Shown: positions 41,731-52,975 of the stretch, piece by piece
Layout: every line of letters starts with the position of its first letter
Numbering within the stretch: the first letter of the stretch is position 1
NCBI GenBank assembly: GCA_019044685.2
Contig: JAGTXX020000015.1
Span: 186,001 to 250,000 of the forward strand
Source: Nannochloris sp. 'desiccata'
Taxonomy: Eukaryota > Chlorophyta > Trebouxiophyceae > Chlorellales > Chlorellaceae
Reading direction: 5' to 3'
Length of the DNA: 64,000 bases
The notes under the pieces: generated by a model
Seen by the model: only the letters and a program-made list of their open reading frames with translations
Told to the model about the DNA's origin: nothing
The model's database searches: none
Position numbers and translations under genes: made by a program

Positions 41731-44485
41731 TCATTTTGGCATTTGATAGAGAAAGCCGGGGTAGGTCCCGCTTTTTGTGTTTGTGATGCTGCTGGCACTT
41801 TCTTGCGGGGTAGAAAGGGGGCGCAAGAGCGATGCAGCAGGTGGAGGAGGAGGAGGTGCAGGTCTAGTAAACTTTGGCTGTTTGGGCTTCTTTAGGCTTT
41901 CCATCCCTTTCTTTCTTGCCTTTAATGCATCTTGTTGCTGGTGCCAGGTGACTCTTTCCTTTCTCCAAGGGTTGTAACTGTTGCTGCAGCTGTTGATTTT
42001 ATTCCTGGAGCGGCTGCTTCAGATTCTTCTTTTTTGGAGCTTTCTTCCTTTTCTGCTGTTTCTGTTCAGGTTCAGGTTGGCTAACTGGTGCAGAAGTAGT
42101 GAGAGGCTGAGAAATTCGAGAAGTAGTTATAGGTATGTACTTTCTAACACGCTTTTGAGGAGCAGGAGCAGGTGCAGGTGCAGCAGGGGTTAAACCCGAG
42201 TCGGACGGTTGTTTAGGGGCTGCTGCTGCTGCTGCTGCTGCAGGCAGCTTTGATGCACACTGCTTCTCAGGCTGGCTCTCGTACCTATCACCGCCACCGC
42301 CACCGCCACCGCCACCGCCACCGCCACCGCCACCGCCACGGCCACGGCCTTTACCACCACCTCTTCCGATGCGACCAACCCCACGGGGGCCTCGACCACC
42401 TCTGACGCCACGAGTAGAATTAGTAGGGTTAGTAGTCGGAGTGATGGTAGCTGTGGAAAGAGAATGAAGCGAGGAAGGAGTGAAAGAAGAGGAAGGGTGT
42501 ACTTCAGCTTTAACACTCGCAGCGTTGCTGTTCTTGCTGTTGTCTTCCAGCGGAACTTTCTTCTTCTGGCTTTTGGGCTTATTCTTGGCCTTATTTGAAT
42601 GCTCATAAACCGAATCAGGAGAAGAAGTAGCATCAGCTTTACTAATTTCTGATTGATCTCCAGAGGAGAGGGAGCTGTAGATGGTACTCTTGGTATGGTG
42701 ATTGATATCGTCATTTGGATTTGGATTTGGATTGTACGCTTGGAAGAAAGAAAGAACAGGCTCATCATCTTCATCCAGGGTAGCAGGAAGAACGGCACCA
42801 GGTTTGTCGTTAGCTTGAGTTTGAAGGGGTGTGAAAGGCACGGAGGAAGGGATCCGAGAACGTGCTTGGGGTTTCTCTATTGGTTTTACTAAATGGGGTT
42901 GGTTAGCAGCGGGGAACGATGAGAAGGAGGGAGAAAAAGGTTTCTTTTTCTTTTTAGCTGACGTCCTCTGTCTATCGTTCCGTTGTTTCTTTTGCTCTTG
43001 CTGCTGGGCAGGGGCGTTATTAAATGCGGCATCAAGACTCGCTTGAGCTGTCGCAGCCGCAGCGGCACACTCAGCGAGCGAAGCTTCTTGAGCAAGTCTG
43101 ATCAATTCAGCTTCCTGTCTTACTCGATCTTGTTCTTGATTCTCCAGTTCTTGACGTCTGCGTTCTAATGCTGCTTCGTACTCTACCTCAGGATCACTAG
43201 CGTGGATGCCACCACGATGATTTGATGTTGCTGCACTGGTGGTAATAGTACTACCAGTTCCCCTGCCGTCATTTGCCCTGCCCTTCTTCTTTTTATTCTT
43301 TTTCTCCTGCTGGTTCTCCTCTTCAGTAGTGCCACCACCACCACCACTATCACCACCAATACCACCGCCGTTAACAGTACCACTAGCAGCAGCTTGACCA
43401 TCTCCTGCTTTCTCGGTTTCCCCATCTTTTCTGGCTTGCTCCTCTTTGTTCTTCTTCTTGTTCTTCTTCTTGTTCTTGTTCCTTTTACTTTCCACTGCGA
43501 CACCAGAAGTGCTCGTTTTATACTCTACACCCCACTCGCCACACTCTATGCCACCATCAGATAAACGAACACAAGGCCTTGCTCTAAATAGGTACTCGGT
43601 TCCCGGCTGCAGCCCCGTCACGAGTACGTCCATCCTCGAGTCTTTTACAGAGATAAGCCATAGGTAGTCATCTGTATCAGTAGCGGCCTTGTATTGCAGC
43701 TCCCAGTAGAAGCCTTCGGAGATGGTATGACTGGAGAGGTGGGCGCTGCGGGTTCCTTCAGAATTATCAGCACCCAGTTTGATTGATGTGTTGGTGGAGG
43801 AAAGACGAGAAAGGGCACTTAATTTCTCTAGCCAGCGATCACGCTGTTCCTTTGCTTGGCGGGCAGCACGTTCTTGTTCGGCCTTTCTTTCGGCCTTTTC
43901 AGCTTCACTGAGTTTCTTTTCCTCTGGCTTTTTGTAATAATATCCTTCACTGCTATACTTGTACTGTGGACGGTACCCTTCAAAACCATAACCACCACCG
44001 CCAAAGAAACTAGCAGGGTGGACAAAGCCTCCACCGCCGCCTGAGGAATAGGAGCGTACTCCAGGGCCGCCCCTGAAACCACTACCTCCACCACCATGGC
44101 CACCGGACATGCGTGCAAAGAGATTAAAGACATGGAATAAATCGATGTCATCATCAAAATCGGAGTCATAATCTTCATCATCAGAGTCTGAGTTGTCGTC
44201 TTGAAGCTTATTGAAAGCAGCACTAATCTTTTGAAATTCGACAGAGGCGGCAGGGCGGTCCTGCTCCGGGTGTTTGTCTGGGTGCCACTGCAAACTCTTT
44301 CTGCGATAGGCTTTCTTAATTTGGTCTTTATCCGCGTCCTCCTGTACACGATGATGGAATAATTTGAATTGAGTGAGAAAACAGGATTTTGAAAACAAAA
44401 TTCAAGGCATGGTCGCTGTTGCTCCTGATTCGCTACTAACCTCTATCTCCAAGATCCCAAATGCCTCCTCTCTAGTGATTTTCAT
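41731..44485 (-). CDS. J-domain (DnaJ) protein with fibronectin-III-like domain
   Basis: Exon 1 is 44485-44441 (15 codons), with a donor GTTAGT, and exon 2 starts at 44341. The J domain spans the junction (MKITREEAFGILEIE then EDADKDQIKKAYRRKSLQWH) and contains the HPD motif that stimulates HSP70. A Gly/Tyr-rich region, a Lys/Glu coiled stretch and a fibronectin-III-like unit (WELQYKAATDTDDYLW, then GLQPGTEYLFRARP and GEWG) follow. The remaining 500 residues are low complexity with a long poly-Gly tract. The first frame stops at 41999. However the next frame is open and protein-like (NPWRKERVTWHQQQDALKAR, then PPPPPP) to a TGA at 41731, so I take a one-base break near 42000 and place the end there. 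The co-chaperone role is by family; the client is unknown. Confidence 0.75.
42289..42350. repeat. Hexanucleotide repeat (caccgc)n coding poly-Gly
   Basis: About nine to ten units of caccgc/ggtggc lie within the J-domain gene and encode polyglycine. A (gct)n poly-Ala run lies close by at about 42221-42241. Both are likely length-variable. Confidence 0.8.
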
Positions 44486-44737
44486 TCTGATTCTATTTTG
44501 TAATCCTTTTCCTAGCTATTTAAATAGAGAAACTGTAATTTAGGGGCTTGCGATCGCACAATGTGGACGATCAGGCTCACAGCCGGGCTGATCCCCGTCA
44601 CCCAGGCGCTAATTTGAGTTAAAGCGGATCTTTGTTTACTGGGTCGATACTCGAAATGAGGCCTGAGCACCCTATATAGCCAAATCACACCCATCCGACG
44701 ATCTGCTGCGCTCGTGCTTCGTATTTTTCCGGATATA
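44486..44737. promoter_or_regulatory. Divergent promoter region of J-domain gene and GLDP
   Basis: Two start codons face away from each other across 252 bp, so both promoters and leaders are here. There is a ctatttaaatag stretch near 44515 that could be a TATA-like element for either direction. Confidence 0.4.
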
Positions 44738-47700
44738 ATGAACAATTTCTCCTCAGCGCTTCTTAAATATTTCATTATCATGGGGCGCAGTCGCTCTTTG
44801 ACCCGCATAGGGGCTCTCCTCAAACAGGCTGCTCTTGGGGCCACCGAGTCCAGGGCAGCTAACTCTACATCAGCTGTGGTTGATGCCTCTTCCTATGTTG
44901 CCAAGCGCAGCTTCAGCAACGTTCCTTCTTTCCGCACCAATGTGCTTGGAGGTCAGTATTCAGCCAATCATCAAGCATCTGCGACCTGTCGCTCTTTGTT
45001 TAGGCAACAGATCAACGATTGCTCTGCAAGTAGTAGTGTTATGAATTGCGTGTAGAGCACCGAATGATGCAACGTATGCATCATCTATGCAATATCGGTC
45101 CTGATTAAGACCCAATGTGCTAGCTATGAAGTTCATATTTGTTCATGTAGAATCTAATCAAGGTGGTAGTGTTTTTGTTGTAGGTCCCCTCCTGAGCAAT
45201 TTGCGTGGACATGGTGCTTTTTCGGTTACCCGTTTCAGTGGCACTCGCACTATCAGCGTCCAAGCACTCCAGCCCAGCGACAGGTGAGTGTTTAACTCTG
45301 ACATTTGACGCATCTTGTTTTATTTCCCAGCTTGAGGCCGGCAGTTCTCGATACTGGATTAACACACTCTCATACATTTTGCACTTCTTTTCTCATTGTA
45401 TTGCCATACGTTTCCTCCTCTTCTCAGATTTGAACCCCGCCATAACAGTATTTCCCATGAGGAGGCTCAGGCCATGGCCGAGTTCTGCGGCTTCCCTTCC
45501 ATTGACGCATTGATCGACGCCACCGTCCCCACCTCCATCCGTCGCACTGATGGCATGCCTCTCGGTGACAAGTACCACGAAGGTATGACTGAAGGTGCCT
45601 TCTTGGAACAATTCAAGGAAATGGCTTCCAAAAATAAGGTCTTGAAGAGTTTTATCGGCATGGGCTACTATGGCACCAACATTCCCACTGTTATTCTCCG
45701 CAATTTGCTTGAAAACCCTGGCTGGTACACCCAGTATACCCCCTATCAAGCTGAGATTTCTCAAGGTCGTTTGGAATCTTTACTCAACTTCCAGACCATG
45801 GTGACTGATCTCACTGGAATGCAAATGTCTAACGCTAGTTTGCTTGACGAGGCAACTGCTGCTGCTGAGGCCATGACCATGTGCAGTGCCATTGCTCGTG
45901 GAAAGAAGCCTAAGTTCCTTGTTTCCAGCAAATGCCACCCCCAAACCATTGCCGTTTGCCAAACTCGTGCTTCTGGCCTTGGTCTGGAGGTTGTCGTCCA
46001 AGATGAGAACACCTTCGACTTTGCTAAAGATGTCTGCGGTATCTTGCTCCAGTACCCTGCTACTGATGGTACTATCCAGAACTACTCTTCCATTGCTTCT
46101 CGTGCTGCTGATGCCAAGGTCAAGGTCGTTGTCGCCACTGATCTCTTGGCATTAACCAAACTCACTCCTCCCGGAGAGTGGGGCGCTGATATTGTTATCG
46201 GCTCTGCTCAGCGTTTCGGTGTCCCCATGGGGTATGGTGGGCCCCACGCTGCTTTCTTGGCCTGTCACGAAGAGTACAAACGTCTCCTTCCTGGCCGTAT
46301 CATCGGTGTGAGTAAGGATGCCGAGGGTAAGCCCGCTCTCCGTATGGCAATGCAGACCCGTGAACAGCACATCCGTCGTGATAAAGCCACTTCCAACATT
46401 TGCACTGCTCAAGCATTACTTGCCAACATTGCTGCCATGTATGGAGTTTACCACGGACCCAAGGGCTTGGTAGAAATTGCTGACCGTGTCCACGGTATGG
46501 CTGCTGTGCTTGCGGCCGGTGCAAAGAAACTCGGTCTTAGTGTTCCTTCCGCTCCTTTCTTCGACACCGTTTCCATCACTGTTGCTGATGCTGGCAAGGT
46601 CGTTAAAGATGCCCTTGATGCCGGTATGAACCTCCGTCAAATTGATGCCAAGACGATCAGCATCGCCATGGATGAGACCACGTCTGTTGCTGATTTGGAT
46701 GCTCTTTTCAAGGTGCTTGCTGGTAACAAAGACCCTGGATTCACTGCTGAGTCTCTTGCTCCCAGTGTAAACCCTGTTCTTGGTGAATTCACTCGTTCTT
46801 CTACCTTTATGGAGCACGCAGTCTTCAACTCCTATCAGACTGAGCACGAGCTCCTCCGTTACTTGAAGCGTTTGGAAAACAAGGATCTTTCTTTGGTTCA
46901 CTCTATGATTCCCTTGGGATCTTGCACCATGAAGCTTAACGCTACCAGTGAAATGATTCCCATTACCTGGCCTGAGCTTGCCAACTTGCACCCTTTTGTC
47001 CCCCTCGACCAAGCCGCTGGCTACCAAGAAATGTTTGAGGACCTTGCCCAGCAGTTGGCTACCATTACTGGCTTTGATGCCGTCTCTCTTCAGCCTAATT
47101 CCGGTGCTTCTGGTGAATACGCTGGCTTGATGGCTATTCGTGAATACCATCGGGCCCGTGGCGACACCGACCGTAACGTCTGCATCATCCCTGTCTCTGC
47201 CCACGGAACCAACCCTGCTTCCGCTGTTATGGCTGGTATGACTATTGTGCCTGTTGGCGTTGATGCCAAAGGTAATATCAACATCCCTGAGCTCAAGAAG
47301 AAGGCCGAAGAGCACAAGGATAAGCTCGCTGCCTTGATGATTACCTACCCCTCTACCCACGGTGTTTACGAGCACGGTGTTGATGAGATTTGTGATGTTA
47401 TCCACAAGTTTGGTGGCCAAGTGTACATGGATGGTGCCAATATGAACGCTCAGGTCGGTCTTACTGCTCCTGGTTTGATCGGCGCTGACGTCTGTCACTT
47501 GAACTTACACAAGACTTTCTGCATTCCTCACGGCGGTGGTGGTCCTGGTATGGGTCCTATTGGAATTAAGGCACACTTGGCTCCTTACATGCCTACTCAC
47601 CCTGTTATTTCTACCGGTGCCTATCCCAATTTCAAGTCCGATACAGAATCTTTTGGCTGCATGGCTGCCGCTCCCTATGGCTCTTCCTTAATTTTACCCA

Positions 47701-48314
47701 TTTCCTACGCTTACATTGCCATGATGGGATCTAGAGGATTGACCCGTGCTTCCGAATTGGCTATTTTGAACGCGAATTACATGTCCAAACGTCTCGAAAA
47801 GCACTATCCCGTTCTTTTCCGCGGTGAAGCCGGCACCTGTGCTCATGAATTTATCATTGATATCAGGCCCTTGACCGATGCTACTGGCATTGAAGCTGAA
47901 GATATCGCCAAGAGATTGATCGATTATGGATTCCACGCACCTACCATGAGTTGGCCTGTCGCTGGTACGCTCATGATTGAGCCCACTGAATCCGAGTCCA
48001 AGGCTGAGCTTGATCGTTTCTGTGACGCCATGATATCTATTCGTGAAGAGATCCGTGCTGTAGAGACTGGATCTATCCCCAAAGATAACAACATGTTGAA
48101 GCATGCTCCTCACGCTACATCTGTCGTCATGGCTGAGAACTGGGATAGGCCTTATAGCCGTGAGGTTGGCGCATATCCTGCTCCTTGGGTTAAAGCCTCG
48201 AAGTTCTGGCCCACCCTGTCGAGGGTAGATAATGTGCACGGGGATCGTCACTTGGTGGTGAAGTTACCTAGTGTAGGTGTCCAGGAGCCTGAGCCTGAGG
48301 CTATGGCTGCTTAA
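44738..48314 (+). CDS. GLDP: Glycine decarboxylase P protein (mitochondrial)
   Basis: Exons are 44738-44951, 45184-45283 and 45428-48314, giving 1066 residues from ATG 44738, or 1052 from the in-frame ATG 44780, whose product begins with a classic mitochondrial presequence ([16 protein letters not shown]). The mature N-terminus shows [20 protein letters not shown] and [14 protein letters not shown]. Hallmarks are [20 protein letters not shown] and the PLP-binding segment [20 protein letters not shown], whose Lys lies at about residue 800. P protein decarboxylates glycine and passes the aminomethyl group to lipoyl-H protein, the key mitochondrial step of photorespiration. Codon use is strikingly biased to C/T-ending codons compared with its neighbours, consistent with high expression. 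The frame is intact. Confidence 0.96.
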
Positions 48315-48849
48315 ATTTCCTGTTAATACTACGAATACAAAATTAATCACAAAGTTTAATTTTTTTTCGTTCTTCTTCCGGTGACTTGATAAAGTCTTCT
48401 GAAGGAGGAGAGCGAAGCAAAATCAATCTTACTACTATCCTCCATTAAATCACAGATTTTTTCTTCCTCCTTTCATTTTTAGAAACGGTCTTCTTTAATT
48501 TCTATCCAGAACAAGAAATGTATTATTCACTCTTTTCTTCCCCGCATCTTTTTGAAAACGACGAGAGCTCCCTCCCCCGTCGTACTTCTATAGTTTTCTT
48601 ATCCTTGAAACAATGAATGTTGCTGATTTTATCCTTTGCACAGAAGAAACAGAAAGGATCTTTTCTCCAAATTGTAATAATTTTTGTCATGGAAACGACC
48701 TCCTTGAAGCAACATCAGCGAATCAAGGGGGGGGAGCACCGGTGCACAGCAGTGGCAGCAAACATTGCAGCTGGGGGAGCAATTTCTGCTTGTAATTCAG
48801 CATTCAAATTATAATTCTATTTTATTATGATACTGATGATTGCTAAACT
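48315..48849. other. Intergenic between GLDP and amine oxidase
   Basis: The GLDP trailer, T-rich, is followed by the promoter and leader of the next plus-strand gene. A G-run with an adjacent ggtgc repeat lies at 48727-48742. No gene is recognised. Confidence 0.5.
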
Positions 48850-50910
48850 ATGCGAAAAGCTTGTCGAGGAGGTGGCTTGCCAAGCATGATCACATTTGCC
48901 AGATCGCATTATCGAAGACATTCAACAGTAATGCACGCAACAACACCCACTCCTCAGCCTCCACAGAGCTGTAAAGTCGTCATTATTGGAGCAGGCTTTG
49001 CTGGATTAGCTGCTGGGACCACATTATGCAATAATTTTCCTCAAGTTTCTGCAATCATCGACCCGGACCGCCAGGCACACAACTTTTTTTGCACCGAGGA
49101 GGTGGTAATCCTGGAAGCTTCAGACCGCGTAGGAGGCAGAGCACATACTCTTCCCATTTCAGATACTCTCTCTGTTGAGTTGGGCTGCACGTGGCTTCAT
49201 GGCCTAGGGACAATAGAACAGCCGAACCCTGTGTGGGCAGTGGCAAGAGCTGCTGGGTTGATGAGCTCTACCCCTCAACCTCAAATATGGTGGGGGAGTA
49301 CCTTTCTATTACCAGGAAGAAAGGAAGAATTAACTAAAGACGAGAAAATACTAGTACATAGAGCGATAGAAGCGTATGCGGCTGCAATAGAAAGCATTGA
49401 AACTAAAATTAAAGAAAAAGAAGGACAACAAAGAAATGGCACCGGTGTCAATGACGATCAAGGCGGGGAGAAAGAAGAAGAGGTAAAAGTCGTAGGGGCT
49501 GCGCTGGATGCAGCATGGCTCACATTTCTCCAAGATGAGCAAATACAACTGCATAATCATAAAAATGGTAGACCCAGTGACAAGAGTAACAAAGGTGAAG
49601 CTACCCTTGAGCTTGCAAGAGCTGCCTGGCGGTGGCGAGAACAACTTCAGCGGGCCATCGATGGTTGCACTAGCACCCACGATGTAGACGCAATAGCTCG
49701 TGCATTGTATACAGAGTTTGGTGGGAGTGACGTGCATGCCCCTATACCTTGTGGATATCAAAAAGTGGCTGAGGCTTTGGCTGCTGGGCCATCATCTTTT
49801 TCTTATTTGGAAGAAGCGCCAACGGCATGTGCTCCTCTTAATATTAAATTTAAACATGAAGTAGAATTGATTGAATGGGGAATTGATACCAGAGATAACA
49901 GCCCATATGTGCTCGTTACCTGTTCAAATGGTGCTCGGTTCAAAGCATCTGCAGCTATCATCACCACCTCCCTTGGTGTGCTACAACAGCGCCATGAAAG
50001 TATGTTCCTTCCAAAGTTGCCTGAAAAAAAGGTGCACGCTATTGAGAACCTTAAAATTGGCGTTGTGGATAAGATTATTATTGATTTTAGTGGTAGCCAC
50101 AAGAAAGAAGGAGGAGAAGAAGAAGAAGATCATAATAATGATAATATAAGAGAGGAAAGCAGCAGGTTTGGTGGCAGGAGCAATGGTGGTGACGATGGTG
50201 AAATGTTTTATGAATTTCTAAAAGCTGATCGAGGTGTTGTCACATATGCATTGCTATGGGAAGATAAAGAAGAAGCGAGTAGTAGTGAAGAGCTACCACA
50301 ATGGGCAAAGGGGATATTTAGCATTCGATGGGGTGGGCCAGAATTTAAAAGAAAGGGTCCAGAATTTAAAAAAAGAAGAGGCGATGGTGGAGAAGTTGAA
50401 TTTGACAAAGGGGAAGAGGATGAGGAATCACATGGTAACACGGATGAATTTCCTACTTCGTTGTCGCTTCGTCCAAAATATTCACAAGCTGTCATGTGGA
50501 TCACAGGTGACGCAGCACGCAGCATGGAAGCAGCTTCAGATATAAAAGTTCTTAAAACTATCAGAGCAGTCTTTAAGAAATTTCCAGGCATCGCCCTTCC
50601 CTTGGAGGAAAATGGAGTTGATGAAGATCTGTTATGGAAAAGAGTCAGAATAATACGTTCTCAGTGGGGTTTGAATCCCTTTACAGCTGGCAGTTACTCC
50701 TATGTTGGGCCAACTGGAAGCCCCAAGGACGTTGCCGCCCTGGCAGCGCCAATTACAAAGAGTATACCTAGTGATGATGGTGTTGGTGAGAAGCCAGTTT
50801 TGTTGTTTGCAGGGGAGGCGTGTCATGTCCAATATATAGGAACCACGCATGCAGCGTACCTAACAGGCAAGGAGGCAGCAGAACTTGTATTAAAAGAAAA
50901 GTCGAGTTAA
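48850..50910 (+). CDS. Flavin-containing amine oxidase (polyamine oxidase/LSD1-like)
   Basis: A single exon of 686 codons. After about 40 residues comes the FAD-binding motif VVIIGAGFAGLAAG (residues 43-56), then EASDRVGGRAHT, the substrate-side GCTWLHGLG, and the C-terminal FAD segment LLFAGEACHVQYIGTTHAAY. This layout fits the spermine/polyamine oxidase group, which oxidises polyamines or their acetyl forms to aldehyde and H2O2. Two low-complexity, Glu/Lys-rich inserts (about residues 185-215 and 415-530) make it longer than the usual 500 residues. No SWIRM or tower domain is evident, which argues against a canonical LSD1. The C-terminus KEKSS is not a peroxisomal signal. The substrate is inferred only at family level. 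Confidence 0.82.
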   Translation: MRKACRGGGLPSMITFARSHYRRHSTVMHATTPTPQPPQSCKVVIIGAGFAGLAAGTTLCNNFPQVSAIIDPDRQAHNFFCTEEVVILEASDRVGGRAHTLPISDTLSVELGCTWLHGLGTIEQPNPVWAVARAAGLMSSTPQPQIWWGSTFLLPGRKEELTKDEKILVHRAIEAYAAAIESIETKIKEKEGQQRNGTGVNDDQGGEKEEEVKVVGAALDAAWLTFLQDEQIQLHNHKNGRPSDKSNKGEATLELARAAWRWREQLQRAIDGCTSTHDVDAIARALYTEFGGSDVHAPIPCGYQKVAEALAAGPSSFSYLEEAPTACAPLNIKFKHEVELIEWGIDTRDNSPYVLVTCSNGARFKASAAIITTSLGVLQQRHESMFLPKLPEKKVHAIENLKIGVVDKIIIDFSGSHKKEGGEEEEDHNNDNIREESSRFGGRSNGGDDGEMFYEFLKADRGVVTYALLWEDKEEASSSEELPQWAKGIFSIRWGGPEFKRKGPEFKKRRGDGGEVEFDKGEEDEESHGNTDEFPTSLSLRPKYSQAVMWITGDAARSMEAASDIKVLKTIRAVFKKFPGIALPLEENGVDEDLLWKRVRIIRSQWGLNPFTAGSYSYVGPTGSPKDVAALAAPITKSIPSDDGVGEKPVLLFAGEACHVQYIGTTHAAYLTGKEAAELVLKEKSS

Positions 50911-51033
50911 ATGGCGCTTGTCTGCTCTGAATTTTGAATTTCTTAATTCTCTAATTTCATCAATTAATTAATTGATTAGCTAATCTACTTGTGTGTATAT
51001 TTCTTTATTTTATCTGTACTATGTATACACATA

Positions 51034-52137
51034 TCAAACGAGTTTCCACCTATCCCACACAGCTCGCTCCTCCGCCTCATCCAATGCAGCTCCTACAGCC
51101 ATCCTTGCCGCCTCATACCCTACACCACTGGATAACAAAGACTCCATTCCACCGCTGGTACTACCACTACTACTAGCAGTACTTTCAATATTAATGCTAT
51201 CACTGCTGCTGCTTCTATGTATAAGATTTAAAAAATCGTGTTTATTCCCAGAGGCGCCAAAGCCGAGAAAATCTCTAATCCCCGGTTGTGGCGATTCACT
51301 GCAGATCAAAAATCGAGCTTTATCACCAAATTTCTCTCTCATAACGCCACGCAGTGTGCCAACACCGTCTAATAACCCCAATTTTACTGCTTGATGCCCT
51401 GTCCACACCCTTCCAGAGAACAATTCATCCTCATTGATGTCTTCACCACCACCACCACCACCCCTGCTGCTGCTGCTGCTGCTGCTATTTTCATCGCCAG
51501 ACTTATTTTTATTTTTATTCAAATATGCTAACCGATCACTTCTGGACATTTTGACATGATTTTTAAAGCTTTGGTGTACATCAGTCATCAGACTCATCAT
51601 TTGTTCCCTTTGCTCAGAAGAAACAGGTAAAAATGGATCAATAGAGGCTTTGGATTGACCAGCGGTAATAATTCTACGTTCAATTCCCAATTTATCAGCT
51701 GCCCCCACAGCACCAAACGAAGCTGAAATAACACCAATACTGCCTACAAGTGACGTAGCGCAGCCGTAACTCTCGTCTCCAGCACACATGAGCCAGTAGC
51801 CACCAGAAGCAGCCACGTCTTCAGCAAATGTGTAGACCGGAATGCCTGTTTGTTGTTTTAAACGAGATATCATATCATAAATGAGTTCAGTTTGGACTGG
51901 AGATCCACCAGGGCTGTTGATGGAGATAGCACACGCTGCAGGACGCAGTTCTTTTAAAAATGCACGTTGTAACCACTTCTCTACTCTGTCTAGATTTAAG
52001 GTGCGGCGGGCTGCTGATGGGGAACGACCCGACGGGGATTGAAGAATGCCGCTTAGCTTGACGACGGTGATGAGAGGATCTGACATGCCTTTACGGCCCA
52101 TAACCCACCATCTGGCAATATTAGACATTGTCGACAT
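51034..52137 (-). CDS. S49-family serine protease (SppA/SohB-like)
   Basis: A single exon of 367 codons. The ClpP-like fold is visible from SINSPGGSPVQTELI through EDVAASGGYWLMCAGDESY. The nucleophile is Ser111 in AASGGYW. The general base is probably Lys163 in ITAGQSKASIDPF, 52 residues later, the same spacing as Ser147/Lys199 of Bacillus SppA. It is therefore the half-length type and would assemble as an oligomer. A Ser/Gly-rich insert (about residues 215-230) and a Ser-rich C-terminus are extra. Bacterial relatives cut signal-peptide remnants; plant SppA lies in the thylakoid. The N-terminus here is short, with no clear membrane helix, and could be a targeting peptide. The gene converges with the amine oxidase across 123 bp. 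Confidence 0.82.
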   Translation of the reverse strand: MSTMSNIARWWVMGRKGMSDPLITVVKLSGILQSPSGRSPSAARRTLNLDRVEKWLQRAFLKELRPAACAISINSPGGSPVQTELIYDMISRLKQQTGIPVYTFAEDVAASGGYWLMCAGDESYGCATSLVGSIGVISASFGAVGAADKLGIERRIITAGQSKASIDPFLPVSSEQREQMMSLMTDVHQSFKNHVKMSRSDRLAYLNKNKNKSGDENSSSSSSSRGGGGGGEDINEDELFSGRVWTGHQAVKLGLLDGVGTLRGVMREKFGDKARFLICSESPQPGIRDFLGFGASGNKHDFLNLIHRSSSSDSINIESTASSSGSTSGGMESLLSSGVGYEAARMAVGAALDEAEERAVWDRWKLV

Positions 52138-52169
52138 AGTTCCTCTAAAAGAATTAGGTCAAAATTTTT

Positions 52170-52805
52170 GTGATCGTGCTTTTTAAAGCTGTAAAAGAAG
52201 TTGGAACTGTTTCGATGCCTTCAGAAGTTCTAACGCATTCCTGCGACAAGTTCCAAAGTCCGAATGAAGGTGCAGAAAGGAATGACATCAATGCATTGGA
52301 GAAGCGTTTCTTTGGCTGTGAACGTTTCGAACTTAAAAATAGTGTCTCCGAGAGGCTCTGCCAGATTAAAGAAGGCCTGTGGGAAGAGAATGCCCCTCCC
52401 TCTGCGATCTTGGAAACATACAAGCCTGTCACTGACTATCATCATGCAGCTCTGCAAGGAAGCGTACGCTGCTTTTTCTAGCTACCCTGTGGGGTCCCCG
52501 TCCACGGCGGTGGCGACGGCGGGGCCGACGGCGGGGCCGACGGCGGTGTATCAGACGAGGGGCAGGGAGGCAGCCAGCTGGCTGCAGGTGCTTTGTTCTG
52601 CTGAAATATGTTGGATACTATCTATCTGTTGATAACGGTGGCAGCTGACGAAGCTGAGAGGATCTTCGATCAAGGATCACTGATCTTTGATGCCCTTGAA
52701 AGTGCTCTAGCGCCAACACAGGCTTCAGGCGTATTAGTATTTAGTCATGCGGACATCTCTCTGGGATTAATTAACAAAAGTCTCCATGTCTCTCCTTGTC
52801 TCTGA
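52170..52805 (+). mobile_element. Degenerate hAT-transposase-like remnant
   Basis: The frame from 52608 reads ADEAERIFDQGSLIFDALES and then SGVLVFSHADIS. This resembles the hAT dimerisation region (S-E-R-x-F-S-x-x-G, then a helix ending in a short hydrophobic strand). The upstream frames (52170-52481, 52264-52632) contain LENEENAP-like and AASWLQVL-like pieces consistent with the region before it, but in different frames. It would be a decayed transposase tail, distinct from the element at 25651. The match is weak and no terminal repeats were found. Confidence 0.3.
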
Positions 52806-52975
52806 GAGCCTAAATATTTGTCTCTCAAGCACGATACTTGTTTCGGAGAGGCCGCCTCTGAGTCAGGCCCTAAGGCTAATAATGAGGCGGCCTTGATGAA
52901 TATCAAAACATCCTTTAAAACTGCAATAGCATAAAATCTGATTTGGGTTTTGTGCACCCTTCCAATCTAGGCAGC

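Noticed and set aside
42190..42798. A 202-codon minus-strand frame rich in Val/Ala repeats
   Set aside because: It is an alternative frame of the J-domain gene's low-complexity tail and of the ggtggc repeat.
46416..47498. A 360-codon open frame on the minus strand
   Set aside because: It is exactly antisense to the glycine decarboxylase exon. Its existence follows from that gene's codon bias, and it shows no protein family signature.
52500..52550. The gacggcgggg repeats as a regulatory element
   Set aside because: Only two to three short units in a probable transposon remnant; no support for function.
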